A stretch of DNA of 64,000 bases from Rhodococcus sp. ABRD24 (lineage in GTDB: Bacteria > Actinomycetota > Actinomycetes > Mycobacteriales > Mycobacteriaceae): NCBI RefSeq assembly GCF_004328705.1, contig NZ_CP035319.1, positions 2,170,001-2,234,000 of the forward strand, written 5' to 3'. Made by a program: the position numbers and the translations under genes. Numbering within the stretch: the stretch's first letter is position 1; each line of letters begins with the position of its first letter. The notes beneath the pieces are model-generated. The model was not told the origin of the DNA. It did not search any database and worked only from the letters and a program-made list of their open reading frames with translations. Positions 1 to 8,779 of the stretch are shown piece after piece.

Positions 1-572
1 ATCTGCCACGGTGAGGTGTCGATGGTGGTCTGCTCGAGACCCAACCAGCCGGGCAGGACCGAGAGGTAGAACCATCCGAGGACGGCGAACATGATCACCT
101 GGAAGACGGAGTTGATCGCGACCAGCACTGCGGCCGCTTCCCGGTCCCCGCAGGCGAGGTCGTTCCAGATGATGACCATCGCGATACAGCGCGCCAGACC
201 GACGATGATCAGGCCCGTCCGATACTCGGGCAGGTCGGGCAGCAGCAGCCAGGCCAGCGCGAACATCAGCGCCGGCCCGATGATCCAGTTGAGGACGAGC
301 GAGCCGAGCAGCATCTTGCGGTCGCCGGTAACCGTGTCGAGTCGGTCGTAGCGCACCTTCGCCAGCACCGGGTACATCATGATCAGCAGGCCGAGTGCGA
401 TCGGCAGCGAAATCCCGTCGAGTTCGACAGCGCTCAGCGCATCGCCGAGGCCGGGGATCATCCGGCCCAGGAGCAGCCCGGCGACCATGGCGACGCCGAT
501 CCACACCGGCAGGAACCGGTCCAGGGTCGACAGCTTGCCGACAACAGCAGGGTGGGCGACGGTCTCGCTCAT
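1..572 (-). CDS. acr3: Acr3-type arsenite efflux permease (partial)
   Basis: Membrane carrier that expels arsenite. The first 190 codons are visible and the C-terminal half lies left of the window. The sequence shows repeated hydrophobic helices and the Acr3 signature GLARCIAMVIIWNDLACGD. Its Cys129 corresponds to the conserved fourth-helix cysteine that Acr3 proteins need for transport. The ATG (572-570) overlaps the arsR stop as ATGA, so the two genes are translationally coupled. The neighbouring arsR, arsC, arsD and arsA genes agree with the role. The family call (Acr3, not ArsB) rests on the signature and is firm; the missing half cannot be judged. Confidence 0.93.
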   Translation of the reverse strand, partial: MSETVAHPAVVGKLSTLDRFLPVWIGVAMVAGLLLGRMIPGLGDALSAVELDGISLPIALGLLIMMYPVLAKVRYDRLDTVTGDRKMLLGSLVLNWIIGPALMFALAWLLLPDLPEYRTGLIIVGLARCIAMVIIWNDLACGDREAAAVLVAINSVFQVIMFAVLGWFYLSVLPGWLGLEQTTIDTSPWQ

Positions 573-970
573 AGGGCCACCTCCATCGCAGCGACCATCG
601 GCACGCATGCCGAGCCTTCGACAACACCGGACTCCGATGACAGCACCGCCGACAGCTGCGCGAGTGCAGCGGGGATCACCCGGTAGTACACCCAGGTGCC
701 GCGGCGCTCGCAGTCGAGCAGCCCGGCCTCGCGCAACACCTTGAGGTGGTGCGAGATCGTCGGCTGCGACAGCTCGAACGCCGGGGAGATGTCGCACACA
801 CAGCTCTCGCCGTTCTCGTGGCTGGCGATCAGACTCAGCATCCGCAGACGGACCGGATCCCCGAGCGCCTTGAACATCCGGGCCAGGTCGCAGGCCCAAT
901 CCGAGGTCAACGGCTCCCGCGTGAGCGGCGAGCAGCAGGCTTCGACTCCACTCGACGATTGATTCGACAT
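569..970 (-). CDS. arsR: ArsR family arsenic-responsive repressor
   Basis: Winged-helix repressor of 133 aa that should release DNA when arsenite binds. The HTH core is LSQPTISHHLKVLREAGLL at about residues 68-86. Candidate arsenite ligands are Cys12-Cys13 near the N-terminus and the CVCD motif (Cys57, Cys59). The N-terminal CC pair resembles the Corynebacterium glutamicum ArsR type, while CVC is the classical ELCVCDL position; which cysteines bind metal is inferred. The gene is first in a minus-strand pair with acr3 (ATGA overlap) and is divergent from arsC across 78 bp that carry a dyad. It probably controls both directions. Confidence 0.94.
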   Translation of the reverse strand: MSNQSSSGVEACCSPLTREPLTSDWACDLARMFKALGDPVRLRMLSLIASHENGESCVCDISPAFELSQPTISHHLKVLREAGLLDCERRGTWVYYRVIPAALAQLSAVLSSESGVVEGSACVPMVAAMEVAL

Positions 971-979
971 ACGTCTATA

Positions 980-1006
980 TTGACTCTTATCGATTCAACT
1001 CGTCAA
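980..1006. promoter_or_regulatory. Divergent arsR/arsC promoter-operator
   Basis: The 78-bp arsR-arsC gap is AT-rich compared with its surroundings. It holds an inverted repeat TTGAC (980-984) and GTCAA (1002-1006) around ATCGAT. Its position between the divergent starts suits an ArsR operator over both promoters. Operator function is inferred from position and symmetry. Confidence 0.55.
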
Positions 1007-1048
1007 CCGAATGGCCGGTGAACACGGCCACCCGGGAAGGATCCGAGC

Positions 1049-1468
1049 GTGAACAAACCTTCGGTGCTGTTCGTCTGTGTGAAGAACGGCGGCAAGTCCC
1101 AGATGGCGGCCGGGCTGATGCGTAAGGCCGCCGGCGACGCGGTCGAGGTGCACTCGGCCGGCACCAAGCCCGGTACCGCCGTCAACGCCCTGTCCGCGCA
1201 GTCATTGCTCGAGGTCGGCGTGGACATCACCGCCGAGACACCGAAGGCGATCGACCCGCAGCTGGTGCGTGAGGTCGACCTGGTGGTCACCCTCGGCAGC
1301 GAGGCCCACGTCGATCCCGTCCCGGGGACCCGGTTCGAGAACTGGGACACCGACGAGCCGTCCGAGCGCGGCATCGACGGCATCGAACGCATGCGCCTGG
1401 TCCGTGACGACATCGCCGCCCGCGTCGACCGGCTCGTCGGCCAGCTCACCGCCCCTACCCACCCCTGA
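1049..1468 (+). CDS. arsC: Arsenate reductase, LMW-phosphatase fold, mycothiol type
   Basis: Reduces arsenate to arsenite for export by Acr3. The 139-aa protein opens with [13 protein letters not shown], the P-loop of the low-molecular-weight phosphatase fold. Cys10 is the nucleophile and a Lys-Ser pair stands where phosphatases have Arg-Ser. This variant loop is the one I associate with actinobacterial mycothiol/mycoredoxin-linked reductases such as C. glutamicum ArsC1/C2. No second or third redox cysteine of the thioredoxin-linked type is seen, which fits a mycothiol partner. The GTG start is chosen because GGGAAGG lies 8 bases upstream (1034-1040). It is first in the arsC-arsD-arsA transcript. 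Confidence 0.9.
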   Translation: MNKPSVLFVCVKNGGKSQMAAGLMRKAAGDAVEVHSAGTKPGTAVNALSAQSLLEVGVDITAETPKAIDPQLVREVDLVVTLGSEAHVDPVPGTRFENWDTDEPSERGIDGIERMRLVRDDIAARVDRLVGQLTAPTHP

Positions 1469-1487
1469 GAACTGAGAGGACCAACTG

Positions 1488-1898
1488 ATGACCCGTATCG
1501 AGGTGTTCGAGCCCGCACTGTGCTGCAACACCGGGGTGTGCGGCGACGACGTCGACCAGGCCCTGGTCACGTTCACCGCCGACATGGACTGGATCAACTC
1601 CCGCGGCGGCGACGTCGCGCGCTTCAACCTCGCTAACGAGCCTCTCGCCTTCGCGGAGCGGGAACCGGTCAAGGCGTTCCTTCAGCTCTCCGGTTCCGAG
1701 GGACTCCCGCTCGTCCTGGTCGACGGCATCACCGCCGTCACCGGCCGCTATCCCGACCGCGCCCAGCTCGCCAAGTGGGCCGGTATAGCCGCCGAGCCGG
1801 TGGCCGCGCCCGCCGGGACCCAGATGCTCGGCCTCGCCGACACCACCGGCGCCGGATCCTGCTGCGGCGACGGCCCGGACAACACCAGCTGCTGCTGA
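1488..1898 (+). CDS. arsD: ArsD arsenite metallochaperone
   Basis: A 136-aa ArsD-family protein, which hands As(III) to the ArsA ATPase. Cys12, Cys13 and Cys18 in the segment CCNTGVCG form the arsenite site known in ArsD. Further vicinal pairs near the C-terminus (CCGDG and the terminal CC) match the accessory pairs of E. coli ArsD. It sits 19 bp after arsC and 11 bp before arsA. ArsD and ArsA beside an Acr3 permease imply an ATP-assisted pump rather than a purely secondary carrier. Confident. Confidence 0.93.
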   Translation: MTRIEVFEPALCCNTGVCGDDVDQALVTFTADMDWINSRGGDVARFNLANEPLAFAEREPVKAFLQLSGSEGLPLVLVDGITAVTGRYPDRAQLAKWAGIAAEPVAAPAGTQMLGLADTTGAGSCCGDGPDNTSCC

Positions 1899-1909
1899 AA
1901 GGTCGACCC

Positions 1910-3685
1910 ATGAAGTTCCTCGACGGTGCACCCCGATTCCTGTTCTTCACCGGCAAGGGTGGGGTCGGGAAGACCTCGATCGCCTGCGCCTCCGCCGTCG
2001 CCCTCACCCGCGAGGGCAAGAAGGTCCTGCTTGTCAGCACCGACCCCGCCTCCAACGTGGGGCAGGTCTTCGGACTGAGCATCGGCAACACCATCACCGA
2101 CGTTCCTGCCGTCCCGGGGCTTTCGGCGCTCGAGATCGACCCCGAACAGGCCGCCGACGCGTACCGCGAACGCATCATCGGCCCCGTCCGCGGCCTGCTC
2201 CCCGAGAAGGAACTCGCGTCGATCACCGAGCAGCTCTCCGGGTCGTGCACCACCGAGATCGCCTCGTTCAACGAGTTCACCGCGCTGCTCACCGACGAGA
2301 CCACGATCGCCGGGTTCGACCACGTCCTGTTCGACACCGCCCCCACCGGCCACACCATCCGCCTGCTGCAGCTGCCCGGGTCGTGGACCGACTTCCTCGA
2401 CGACGGCAAGGGCGACGCCTCCTGCCTCGGCCCGCTGTCCGGACTCGAGAAGCAGCGCACCATCTACGCCGGCGCCGTCGCCGCCCTCTCGGACCCGCAG
2501 CGCACCCGCCTGGTCCTGGTCGCCCGGCCGCAGCGGTCCCCGCTGGCCGAGATCGCCCGCACTCACACCGAACTCGCCGACATCGGACTGACCGAGCAGC
2601 ACGTCGTCATCAACGGCGTCCTCCCCGCCCCCGACGGCGACGACGAGTTGGCCGCCGCGATCTACGACCGTGAACAGGCCGCCCTCGCCGCTCTACCGGC
2701 CGACTTGCGGAAGCTGCCCATCGATCGGGTTGAGCTCAAGGCCACCAATATGGTCGGCGTCGACGCCCTCGATACCCTGTTCATCGCCGAGTCGAGCACC
2801 GCTGCGGCCCAACAGGATTCCGTGTCCGCTGCCACCGTGCCGGATGCGTCGCTGTCCGCGCTCGTCGACGAACTCGCCGCCGACGATCACGGCCTGATCA
2901 TGTGCATGGGCAAGGGCGGGGTCGGGAAAACCACCATTGCTGCAGCGCTTGCGGTGGCGCTTGCCGAGCGCGGTCACCAGGTCCTCCTGACCACCACCGA
3001 CCCGTCCGCGCACCTCACCGACACCCTCGGCGGCAGCCTCGAGAATCTGAACGTCTCGCGGATCGATCCGGCCGAGGCCACCGCCGCGTACCGGGACCGG
3101 GTGCTGACCAGCAAGGGCGCCGCCCTCGACGAGCAGGGCCGCGCCAACCTCGCCGAGGACCTCAAGTCCCCGTGCACCGAGGAAGTCGCGGTCTTCCAGG
3201 CTTTCTCCCGGGTCATCCACGAATCCCGCCGGCACTTCGTCGTCGTCGACACCGCCCCCACCGGCCACACCCTGCTCCTGCTCGACGCCACCGGCTCCTA
3301 TCACCGCGAGATCGCCCGCCAGATGGGCGAGAACACGAACTTCACCACCCCGCTCATGCGGCTGCAGAACCCCGACGAGACCAAGATCCTCATCGTCACC
3401 CTCGCCGAAACGACGCCCCGACTCGAAGCCGAAGGCCTCCACGCCGACCTCGAACGCGCAGGAATTCGCCCCTGGGCCTGGGTGGTCAACAACTCCATCG
3501 CCGCCGCCCAGCTCACATCACCATTGCTCCAAGAACGTGCCGCCGCCGAACTCGTTGAGATCGGCGAGATCGCACGGCAGCAAGGGCGGTACGCGATCGT
3601 GCCCATGCTGCCAGCTGAACCCGTTGGAGTAGAGGCCCTTTCCTCGCTTGCCCGGAACGGGCCGACAGCGTCTCCACTCAGTTGA
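1910..3685 (+). CDS. arsA: ArsA arsenite-stimulated ATPase
   Basis: Soluble ATPase that energises arsenite efflux. The 591-aa protein has the full tandem architecture. The first half carries P-loop FTGKGGVGKTS at about residue 13, with DTAPTGHTIRLL. The second half repeats CMGKGGVGKTT and DTAPTGHTLLLL. The metal-site cysteines lie in SGSCTTE and SPCTEE, one per half. Length agrees with E. coli ArsA (583 aa). The ATG at 1910 is chosen because the product begins just before the first P-loop; the open frame extends further upstream but overlaps arsD. Last gene of the arsC-arsD-arsA unit. Confidence 0.95.
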   Translation: MKFLDGAPRFLFFTGKGGVGKTSIACASAVALTREGKKVLLVSTDPASNVGQVFGLSIGNTITDVPAVPGLSALEIDPEQAADAYRERIIGPVRGLLPEKELASITEQLSGSCTTEIASFNEFTALLTDETTIAGFDHVLFDTAPTGHTIRLLQLPGSWTDFLDDGKGDASCLGPLSGLEKQRTIYAGAVAALSDPQRTRLVLVARPQRSPLAEIARTHTELADIGLTEQHVVINGVLPAPDGDDELAAAIYDREQAALAALPADLRKLPIDRVELKATNMVGVDALDTLFIAESSTAAAQQDSVSAATVPDASLSALVDELAADDHGLIMCMGKGGVGKTTIAAALAVALAERGHQVLLTTTDPSAHLTDTLGGSLENLNVSRIDPAEATAAYRDRVLTSKGAALDEQGRANLAEDLKSPCTEEVAVFQAFSRVIHESRRHFVVVDTAPTGHTLLLLDATGSYHREIARQMGENTNFTTPLMRLQNPDETKILIVTLAETTPRLEAEGLHADLERAGIRPWAWVVNNSIAAAQLTSPLLQERAAAELVEIGEIARQQGRYAIVPMLPAEPVGVEALSSLARNGPTASPLS

Positions 3686-3902
3686 CCGGGACGCTTCGGC
3701 CACGCAGCCGGTCCGGCGCTGTCCTGCCACGAAAGCTCCCTGCCCCCGCTGGTCTATGTTCGGGCAAGGGTTTCGAGGATCCGCTTCCTCGCGGGCTCGC
3801 CGAGTACCCGCACGCAGGGCGTCCGTCCTGCCGCCAGATAGGGTCGAAACGCAGTCAGACTTGACGGCGGAGTTACGGAGCACAGCGGAGTCACGGAAGC
3901 CG

Positions 3903-4511
3903 ATGAACGAGGACATAACGCTCGGACGCCGCGAGCGCAACAAGCGTGCGACGCACGAACGCCTGCTGACCGCGGCGCGCAGCCTGTTTGCGAACTACGG
4001 AGTCACCGGCACCACTGTCGATGACATCGCCAACGAAGCCGACGTGTCCCGCGCGACATTCTTCAACTACTTCCAGAACAAGGATGCACTGCTCGACGCC
4101 CTGTACACCAGCCATATGGACCTGGTTTCGCAGGTCATCGACCGCCTTCTCGAGGCGGATCTGACGACCGAGCACCGAATCCACGGACTCTTCGAGGATT
4201 TCGTGCAGACGGCCGTCGAGCTACCCGGTTATCTGCGCGCCGTCACCGGCGAACTGGACCGAGATCTCACGACCCCGGAGATCAGCATCGAACGCACCGA
4301 GCGGTTCAACGAAGAGATCCTGCGAATCCTCGAATCCGGAATCGCGCGGGGCGAGATTCGAACCGACTACCCGCCGCTGTTCCTCGCCCGGATGGTTGCG
4401 GCCATCTACGTATCGACAGTCCGGTACTGGCGGCAGGATCCCGACTACGACCTCGCGGACGGATTCGAGAAGGCGGCGCGCTACGCGGCCGAATCCCTCG
4501 CGCCACGCTGA
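3903..4511 (+). CDS. TetR family regulator, first of a tandem pair
   Basis: A 202-aa one-domain repressor with a clear TetR HTH: ATHERLLTAARSLFANYG, then TTVDDIANEADVSRATFFNYF (about residues 17-60). The C-terminal ligand domain is related to that of the next gene along its length (RELDRDL/GELDRDL, ERTERF, RYWRQDPDYDL), so the two are paralogs. The ATG at 3903 gives the same length as the paralog; the open frame upstream (from 3648) looks non-coding. It follows arsA by 217 bp and is probably not part of the arsenic unit. Ligand and target genes are unknown. Confidence 0.85.
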   Translation: MNEDITLGRRERNKRATHERLLTAARSLFANYGVTGTTVDDIANEADVSRATFFNYFQNKDALLDALYTSHMDLVSQVIDRLLEADLTTEHRIHGLFEDFVQTAVELPGYLRAVTGELDRDLTTPEISIERTERFNEEILRILESGIARGEIRTDYPPLFLARMVAAIYVSTVRYWRQDPDYDLADGFEKAARYAAESLAPR

Positions 4512-4639
4512 CACAGTGCGCTTGCACGGCAGACAACGCCGGATTCGCGAAGAATGTCCGACAGAAGAGTCGACCCGGTAGATTGCTGATGTCGGGAAGA
4601 CCAACTAATCGGGCTGTCGAGGTGGGGACGCGCAGGCAG

Positions 4640-5248
4640 ATGGACGACCAGGAGATTCTGACACGCCGCGAGGAGAAAAAGCGGCGAACGCGCGAGCGAT
4701 TGCTGGACGCCGGACGCACACTGTTCGCCGAGCGGGGGTTCGACCGGACCACGATTGATGACATCGTCGTGGCCGCCGACGTCTCCCGCGGCACCTTCTT
4801 CAACTACTTCGAGGGTAAGGACGCGGTCCTCTGGACCCTGCACGACACCCACATGCAGAAGCTGCCGGGCATCATCGACGATCTGCTTGCCCAAGACATC
4901 ACCACCGCCGAACGCATTCAACGCCTGTTTCGCGACGTCGTCGACGCGGCGGGGCACATGGAGCAGTATCTGAAGGCAATCACCCGCGAACTCGACCGCG
5001 ATCTGGCGACACCCGCTTTCAGCGCCGAACGCACCGAGCGCTTCATCGATGCATTCGTCCGAGTCCTCGAGTTCGGCAGAACCCAGGGCGAGGTGCGGAC
5101 CGATTACCCAATGCGCTTCCTCGGCCAGATGGTCACCGCCGTGTATGTGACGTCGATCCGCTACTGGCGGCAGGATCCGGAGTACGACCTCGAGCTCGAG
5201 TTCGAGCGCGCGGCAAAGTTCGTGAACGAGGCGATCGCGGCGCGCTGA
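4640..5248 (+). CDS. TetR family regulator, second of a tandem pair
   Basis: A 202-aa TetR protein, paralogous to the preceding gene. The HTH segment (RERLLDAGRTLFAERGFDRT, then SRGTFFNYFEGKDAV) is typical and the C-terminal half keeps ERTERFIDAF and RYWRQDPEYDLE. The ATG at 4640 equalises the lengths of the pair; earlier starts at 4589 (ATG) or 4583 (TTG) would add 17-19 residues and cannot be excluded. It is convergent with the CoA-transferase gene scoB, with a terminator between them. Function is unknown; regulation of the neighbouring catabolic operon is a guess. Confidence 0.83.
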   Translation: MDDQEILTRREEKKRRTRERLLDAGRTLFAERGFDRTTIDDIVVAADVSRGTFFNYFEGKDAVLWTLHDTHMQKLPGIIDDLLAQDITTAERIQRLFRDVVDAAGHMEQYLKAITRELDRDLATPAFSAERTERFIDAFVRVLEFGRTQGEVRTDYPMRFLGQMVTAVYVTSIRYWRQDPEYDLELEFERAAKFVNEAIAAR

Positions 5249-5259
5249 GCTCGGCGATC

Positions 5260-5293
5260 CGTCCGACCCGGTAGGGAAAGTCCGGGCCGGACG
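5260..5293. terminator. Hairpin between convergent TetR and scoB genes
   Basis: Inverted repeat CGTCCGACCCGG (5260-5271) and CCGGGCCGGACG (5282-5293), 12 bp with one mismatch and a 10-base loop. It fills most of the 57-bp gap between two converging genes, the usual place for a bidirectional terminator. There is no strong T-run. Confidence 0.65.
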
Positions 5294-5305
5294 GGCGACT
5301 GCGGG

Positions 5306-5947
5306 CTAGGCCGCCGAGTCGATGACCAGCGGGGCGCCGGTCGATTCCCGAACCTGCTCCACGGTCACGCCGGGCGCGAGCTCGCGTAGGACCAGCGTCC
5401 CGTCCTCGACATCGATCACCGCGAGATTGGTGATGATGCGCTGCACCACGGCCCGACCGGTCAACGGCAACGAACACTCGTCGACGATCTTGGCGCCGCC
5501 ATCGCGGTCGGTGTGTTCCATGACCACGATGACGCGCCGGGCACCGTGCACCAGATCCATGGCCCCGCCCATGCCCTTGACCATCTTGCCCGGCACCATC
5601 CAGTTGGCCAGGTCTCCGTTCCGGGAGACCTGCATGCCACCGAGGACCGCGGTGTCGATGTGTCCACCGCGAATCATGCCGAACGACAACGCCGAATCGA
5701 AGAACGCCGCACCCGGGTTCACCGTCACCGTCTCCTTGCCCGCGTTGATGAGGTCGGGATCGACCGCATCGTCCGTCGGGTAGGGGCCGGTGCCCAGGAT
5801 GCCGTTCTCGGAGTGGAGAACCACCTTGACGCCCTCGGGCAGGTAGTTCGGGATCAGGGTCGGCAGCCCGATCCCCAGGTTGACGTACTCGCCGTCGATC
5901 ATCTCGGCCGCGGCGCGCGCGGCCATCTGCTCACGTGACCAGCTCAT
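5306..5947 (-). CDS. scoB: 3-oxoacid CoA-transferase subunit B
   Basis: Beta subunit (213 aa) of a succinyl-CoA:3-oxoacid CoA-transferase. It activates acetoacetate with CoA taken from succinyl-CoA. The catalytic glutamate is Glu47 in [10 protein letters not shown], the SENG motif of this family, and the N-terminal [13 protein letters not shown] is also typical. The start is the ATG overlapping the scoA stop (ATGA, 5944-5947); the open frame upstream is an artefact of scoA coding DNA. It is last in the homogentisate operon, so its likely job is to capture the acetoacetate released by fumarylacetoacetase. Confidence 0.93.
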   Translation of the reverse strand: MSWSREQMAARAAAEMIDGEYVNLGIGLPTLIPNYLPEGVKVVLHSENGILGTGPYPTDDAVDPDLINAGKETVTVNPGAAFFDSALSFGMIRGGHIDTAVLGGMQVSRNGDLANWMVPGKMVKGMGGAMDLVHGARRVIVVMEHTDRDGGAKIVDECSLPLTGRAVVQRIITNLAVIDVEDGTLVLRELAPGVTVEQVRESTGAPLVIDSAA

Positions 5948-6690
5948 GCCGACACCGTCCGCTTCTCGATTCGCTTGTCCTGCAAACCCGTATGCACTAC
6001 CCGCTGAACGAACACACCCGGCAGATGGACCTGCGCGGGATCGAGCTCGCCCGGGGAGACCAGCTTCTCGACCTGCGCGATCGTGACCCGCCCGGCCATC
6101 GCTGCCAACGGATTGAAGTTCATCGCGGTCTTGTTGAACACGAGATTTCCCTCGGTGTCGCCGATCTCGGCGTGCACAAGCGCGAAGTCCGCGACGATCG
6201 ACTCCTCGAGCACGAACGTCTTGCCGCCGAACTCCCGCGTCTCCTTCGGCGGCGACGCAACCGCCACCGAGCCGTCGGCGTGATAGCGCCACGGCAGCCC
6301 ACCCTCGGACACCGGGGTACCGACACCGGCCGGAGTGAAGAACGCGGGAATCCCGGCACCACCGGCCCTCAGACGCTCGGCGAGCGTGCCCTGCGGCGTC
6401 AACTCCACCTCCAACTCGCCCGACAGATACTGCCGCGCGAACTCCTTGTTCTCACCCACATATGACGCGGTAACCCGTCGGATCTGACCGGCCGACAACA
6501 GAATTCCCAGACCGTGGTCGTCGACCCCGCAGTTGTTGGAGAACACTTCGAGCCCGGTGACACCGCGCTCGGCGAGAGCGGCAATCAGCTCGGTCGGGAT
6601 ACCACACAACCCGAAACCACCGACCGCGAGCGAGGACCCGTCCGCGATGTCGGCGACAGCGTCGGCCGCAGTTGCGTAGACCTTGCTCAT
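5944..6690 (-). CDS. scoA: 3-oxoacid CoA-transferase subunit A
   Basis: Alpha subunit (248 aa) of the same CoA-transferase. [13 protein letters not shown] at about residues 24-36 is the CoA-binding loop of class I CoA-transferases, and [14 protein letters not shown] follows as in SCOT alpha subunits. It overlaps fahA upstream (ATGA, 6687-6690) and scoB downstream (ATGA), which points to co-ordinated subunit synthesis. The placement directly after fumarylacetoacetase is strong context for acetoacetate as the substrate. Confidence 0.93.
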   Translation of the reverse strand: MSKVYATAADAVADIADGSSLAVGGFGLCGIPTELIAALAERGVTGLEVFSNNCGVDDHGLGILLSAGQIRRVTASYVGENKEFARQYLSGELEVELTPQGTLAERLRAGGAGIPAFFTPAGVGTPVSEGGLPWRYHADGSVAVASPPKETREFGGKTFVLEESIVADFALVHAEIGDTEGNLVFNKTAMNFNPLAAMAGRVTIAQVEKLVSPGELDPAQVHLPGVFVQRVVHTGLQDKRIEKRTVSA

Positions 6691-7871
6691 CGCGCACCAC
6701 CGGTAGCGGGCAGGATGCGGGCGCGGACCTCACCGAAGCCGATGCGGCCACCGTTCACGCCTGGTGCAGTCGCCGAGATCGAGATCTCGTCGCCGTCCTG
6801 GATGAAGGTTCGCTGCTCACCGGCGACCTCGACGGGTTCAGCTCCACCCCAGGTCAATTCAATGAAGGCGCCTCGTTGAGCCTTGTCGGGACCCGAGATG
6901 GTGCCGGAACCGAACAGGTCACCCGTGCTCGCCGCCGCACCGTTGACGGTGGTGTGCGCCAGCATCTGTGCGGGCGACCAGTACATCTGGGCGTACGGAG
7001 GACGTGAGATGACGTCGCCGTTCCACTCGACCTCGAGATCGATGTCCAGGCCCCACTTCTCGTCACCTTGCAGGTACGGCAGCGGGGTCGGATCCTGCAC
7101 CGGAGTGTCGATGCGGGCCGCCTCGAGCGCGAGCAGCGGGACGACCCACGGGGAGATGGACGTCGCGAAGCTCTTACCGAGATTCGGGCCCAGCGGGACG
7201 TACTCCCACGCCTGGATGTCGCGGGCGGACCAGTCGTTGAGGATCACGGCGCCGAAGCAGTGCTCGGCGAACTGGTCCGGGGTGATCGAGGAGCCCATCG
7301 GCGAGCCGACACCGACGATGAAGCCCATCTCGGCCTCGATGTCGAGACGGGTCGACGGACCGAAGGTGGGGGCCGCGTCGGCCGGAGCCTTGCGCTGACC
7401 GCACGGACGGACGATGTCGGTGCCCGACACCACGACGGTGCTCGACCGGCCGTGGTAGCCGACCGGCAGATGCTTCCAGTTCGGCATCAGCGCAGCGGAA
7501 TCCGGTCGGAACAGCTTGCCGAGGTTCGTCGCGTGGTTCTCCGACGCGTAGAAGTCGACGTAGTCCGCGACCGCGATCGGCAGGTGCATCGTGACGTCGT
7601 CGGCGGAGAACACCGCGTCGTCGGCGATTTCGCCGGAGACCAGCGCGGTGATCTGCGCGCGGACCTCGACCCAACGGTCGCGGCCCTGGGCCATGAACGC
7701 GTTGAGCGTCGGCTGAGCGAAGACGTCATCGCCCAGAGCCTTGGCGAGGTCGACGACGCTGTCGCCGGCGCGCACACCCACCCGCGGGCCCGCGGCGGCG
7801 GTCGAGAACACGCCGTAGGGCAGGTTGTCGAGACCGAACAGGGAGTCGGCGGGAATCGAGATGACGGTCAT
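6687..7871 (-). CDS. fahA: Fumarylacetoacetase
   Basis: Hydrolyses fumarylacetoacetate to fumarate and acetoacetate, the last step of tyrosine/phenylalanine breakdown. The 394-aa sequence has the full FAH layout: an N-terminal SH3-like part, then FYASENHATNLGKLFRP, LDIEAEMGFIVG and LNDWSARDIQAWEYVPLGP with the acidic metal ligands, and PYLQGDEKWGLDIDLEV. Length is slightly below the mammalian enzyme (about 420 aa). The start overlaps the stop of the upstream 303-aa gene (ATGA, 7868-7871). Confidence 0.95.
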   Translation of the reverse strand: MTVISIPADSLFGLDNLPYGVFSTAAAGPRVGVRAGDSVVDLAKALGDDVFAQPTLNAFMAQGRDRWVEVRAQITALVSGEIADDAVFSADDVTMHLPIAVADYVDFYASENHATNLGKLFRPDSAALMPNWKHLPVGYHGRSSTVVVSGTDIVRPCGQRKAPADAAPTFGPSTRLDIEAEMGFIVGVGSPMGSSITPDQFAEHCFGAVILNDWSARDIQAWEYVPLGPNLGKSFATSISPWVVPLLALEAARIDTPVQDPTPLPYLQGDEKWGLDIDLEVEWNGDVISRPPYAQMYWSPAQMLAHTTVNGAAASTGDLFGSGTISGPDKAQRGAFIELTWGGAEPVEVAGEQRTFIQDGDEISISATAPGVNGGRIGFGEVRARILPATGGAR

Positions 7872-8779
7872 GCGAGGGGTCCTTCGTCAATCGAGGTGGA
7901 ATCCACCGAGCCCGTAGGCGCGGAGGGCTCGGTGGATGCTTGGGGCACCAGGCCGAGTCCGACCAGTTCGGTCAGCGGGTCGCTGATGCTGCAGGTGCCG
8001 AAGGACCGGAAGCGCGCACGGAGCGCGTCCACCGCCTCGGCCGACAGTCCCGCCAGTGCTCCGGCGAGGCTCGTTCCGTCACGGTCGGCGAGCGTCGCGG
8101 CGATCTCCCCGACGCTCGCTCCACCGATCGCCCGGTGCGTCGCGAGCATGACATTGAGGAAGCCGTGCTGCTCGAATCCCGTGTCGGGGTCCGTGTTCCG
8201 GATCGCGTGGTGCAGACCGGCGGTCGCTTTGAATCGCACGCCCGACGTCGCGACGGCGTGAATTGCAGTAGCGAGTTCGGCCTCGTCCGGGTAAGCGTTC
8301 GCGACGATGCCGCCGGTGCGGAACTTCGCAGCGTATGGCGTGCCGACCAGACCGGCGAGGATCGCGGGGCGGCGGTCGTCGCGCGGGACCTCGACGAAGA
8401 TCTCCACACCCGGCGCGGTGGCGGCGATCTCGTCGAGGGCGGCGAACAGCCCGTCCGGCGCCTGTCCCTCGGAAACACCGATCTCCACCGCTACCAGCTT
8501 CACGCCGTCGATGGTGCGCAACTGTTCGAGCGCGGCAGGAACGGCGTCGGTGCCGGCGGGCACGGTGAGGCTCAGCTCGAGCTCGCCGTCCTGCTTCGCA
8601 ACGATCTCGGGCAGCTCACCGAGGCGCGGCGCCGGGAACACGAACGGCCCCACCAGTGGAGCGTGATCACTGCGCTCGTGCTCGAAGTGCGCGGGCACCG
8701 CGGCGTCCATCGGCGCGTTCCCCGGGGGAAACAGCGCCGCGTCGTCGCACAGGCCGGCCAGCAACGGAGAAATGGTCAC
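7868..8779 (-). CDS. Conserved protein of unknown function in the homogentisate operon
   Basis: A 303-aa protein I cannot assign to an enzyme. It begins MTISPLLAGLCDDAALFPPGNAP. It then alternates hydrophobic beta-like and Ala-rich helical stretches (VKLVAVEIGVSE, VEIFVEVPRD, AAKFRTGGIVAN, GVRFKATAGLHHAIRN) in a pattern that suggests a beta/alpha barrel. No membrane segment or signal peptide is seen. The GTG start (8779) overlaps the hmgA stop as GTGA; an upstream start inside hmgA is possible but unlikely. Position between hmgA and fahA is exactly where maleylacetoacetate isomerase acts, and no isomerase gene is present here. That role is a hypothesis only. Confidence 0.8.
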   Translation of the reverse strand: MTISPLLAGLCDDAALFPPGNAPMDAAVPAHFEHERSDHAPLVGPFVFPAPRLGELPEIVAKQDGELELSLTVPAGTDAVPAALEQLRTIDGVKLVAVEIGVSEGQAPDGLFAALDEIAATAPGVEIFVEVPRDDRRPAILAGLVGTPYAAKFRTGGIVANAYPDEAELATAIHAVATSGVRFKATAGLHHAIRNTDPDTGFEQHGFLNVMLATHRAIGGASVGEIAATLADRDGTSLAGALAGLSAEAVDALRARFRSFGTCSISDPLTELVGLGLVPQASTEPSAPTGSVDSTSIDEGPLA

